A program made the translations under genes and the position numbers. The notes under the pieces were generated by a model. The model saw only the letters and a program-made list of their open reading frames with translations. It was not told the DNA's origin and made no database searches. 64,000 bases of DNA from NCBI RefSeq assembly GCF_003385495.1, contig NZ_QNUH01000011.1, positions 62,001 to 126,000 of the forward strand, written 5' to 3'. The stretch comes from Chryseobacterium elymi (lineage in GTDB: Bacteria; Bacteroidota; Bacteroidia; Flavobacteriales; Weeksellaceae). Shown here one piece after another: positions 63,478-64,000 of the stretch (position 1 is the first letter of the stretch; the number at the start of each line of letters is the position of its first letter).

Positions 63478-63591
63478 GATCCGTCTGTTGTCTGGTGGAT
63501 CAGATGATCACTCCTTCGAGAGCAACACGGCTCGACGCATGTAGCGTTTCAATTATTCTTTATTTAAAAATTAATTCTAAAATTTAAAACA
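63478..63591 (+). other. Structured spacer between HYC_CC_PP and DUF3347 genes
   Basis: Three small stems lie in series: GATCC/GGATC (63478-63482, 63497-63501), TCGAG/CTCGA (63516-63520, 63531-63535) and ACGC/GCGT (63535-63538, 63544-63547). The first 70 bases are richer in G+C than other gaps here. No T-run follows, so it is not a simple terminator. Confidence 0.35.
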
Positions 63592-64000
63592 ATGAAAAAG
63601 TATATCATTACAGCAGCATTATCTTTATTCTCAATCACTTCACTTTCTGCACAGTCTAAAAAAGACGCCCGGGTTTCAAAACTGTATCAGAACTACATTG
63701 CCATTAAATCGGCCCTGGCTTCTGATGATGCAGATAAAACTTCAAAAGCCGCAGCAGAGTTTATCAAGACAGCTTCAACTGTAGACTACAAGGTGGTTTC
63801 AGAAGGCAATCTTAATATTTTGAGAAAAGATGCTACAGTGATTTCCGATGCCAGGAATATCACAGCTCAAAGAGAGACATTTTCCAATCTTTCTGAGAAT
63901 ATGATCGCTTTGACGAAAGAATTTAAGCTTTCAGAAAAACCGGTTTACGTACAATATTGCCCAATGGCTGATTCCAGCTGGTTAAGTGATGAAAAACAAA
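63592..64000 (+). CDS. DUF3347 domain protein (5' part, runs off the window)
   Basis: ATG at 63592 opens a frame uninterrupted to the window end (136 codons). Signal peptide MKKYIITAALSLFSITSLSAQ, then a helical domain KLYQNYIAIKSALASDDADKTSKAAAEF, ending in the DUF3347 signature VYVQYCPMADSSWLSDEKQ with its cysteine. DUF3347 domains are found in periplasmic metal-handling proteins of Bacteroidota, often joined to or beside CusB-type efflux adaptors. The C-terminal end is not visible. Confidence 0.85.
   Translation, partial: MKKYIITAALSLFSITSLSAQSKKDARVSKLYQNYIAIKSALASDDADKTSKAAAEFIKTASTVDYKVVSEGNLNILRKDATVISDARNITAQRETFSNLSENMIALTKEFKLSEKPVYVQYCPMADSSWLSDEKQ

Overview
The window reads as a chromosomal segment of a Chryseobacterium-like member of the Flavobacteriia (Bacteroidota). 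Evidence: low GC; many start-proximal TAnnTTTG (-7) promoter elements, some with an upstream TTG (-33); TTG starts; atpD-atpC split from the rest of the ATP synthase genes; and lineage-typical families (DUF4920, DUF4199, DUF3667, DUF2723, DUF3347, HYC_CC_PP, GIN-domain lipoproteins, a T6SS subtype iii TssE/TssF pair, a GG-leader bacteriocin-like peptide). The genus is inferred from these traits, not from a search.

Layout. 1-7.2 kb: end of an outer-membrane protein, two small genes, acetoacetyl-CoA thiolase, an Atg22-like MFS carrier, a mevalonate-kinase-like GHMP kinase overlapping functionally with a UbiA prenyltransferase, and proline dehydrogenase. 7.2-9.0 kb: an HTH regulator beside a ~1 kb very AT-rich gene-free stretch with repeated ACAAATG motifs. 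9-12.4 kb: M14 peptidase, DUF4920 protein, amino-acid permease. 12.5-15.8 kb: a three-gene T6SSiii fragment (TssE, TssF, DUF3829-like lipoprotein) with no other T6SS genes beside it. 16-23 kb: uvrA, then a small accessory patch (unknown Cys/His protein, bacteriocin-like peptide missed by length cut-offs, lipoproteins, broken DUF421 gene, GNAT enzyme). 23-32 kb: gyrA, TPR protein, menB-menA, SRPBCC protein, UPF0173 hydrolase, the SRP RNA gene on the minus strand, DUF4199, GT2. 32.6-39.7 kb: lipoproteins, DUF3667, GIN protein, a four-helix-bundle (S23-type) gene broken by one stop codon and flanked by purine/pyrimidine inverted repeats, phospho-sugar mutase, aminotransferase. 39.7-45 kb: kdsB, LolA-fold protein, glutathione peroxidase, frameshifted ADP-ribosylglycohydrolase, NAD(P)-binding protein, MmcQ, ribF. 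45-53.6 kb: atpDC, unknown secreted protein, a B12-binding radical SAM protein with an unusual CX4CX2C motif, EamA transporter, serine-palmitoyltransferase-like enzyme and cystathionine-synthase-like enzyme. 53.8-64 kb: DUF2723 membrane protein, GT-C-like membrane protein, DUF1697, kdsA, TonB-dependent receptor, HYC_CC_PP and the start of a DUF3347 gene.

How the genes fit together: thiolase, GHMP kinase and UbiA belong to mevalonate/isoprenoid and prenyl-lipid metabolism; menB-menA make menaquinone; kdsA and kdsB make and activate Kdo for lipopolysaccharide; the serine-palmitoyltransferase-like enzyme fits the sphingolipids of this phylum. Most intergenic gaps carry strong hairpin terminators, and several carry dispersed low-complexity repeats typical of flavobacterial genomes. 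No tRNA, rRNA, CRISPR array, transposase or prophage was seen.

Most worth a second look: the lone TssE/TssF/lipoprotein module, the GG-leader four-cysteine peptide, the broken S23 gene inside inverted repeats, the poly(A) frameshift in the ADP-ribosylglycohydrolase, the ACAAATG operator-like cluster, the CX4CX2C radical SAM protein, and the paired 15-bp direct repeats ahead of the HYC_CC_PP/DUF3347 genes.
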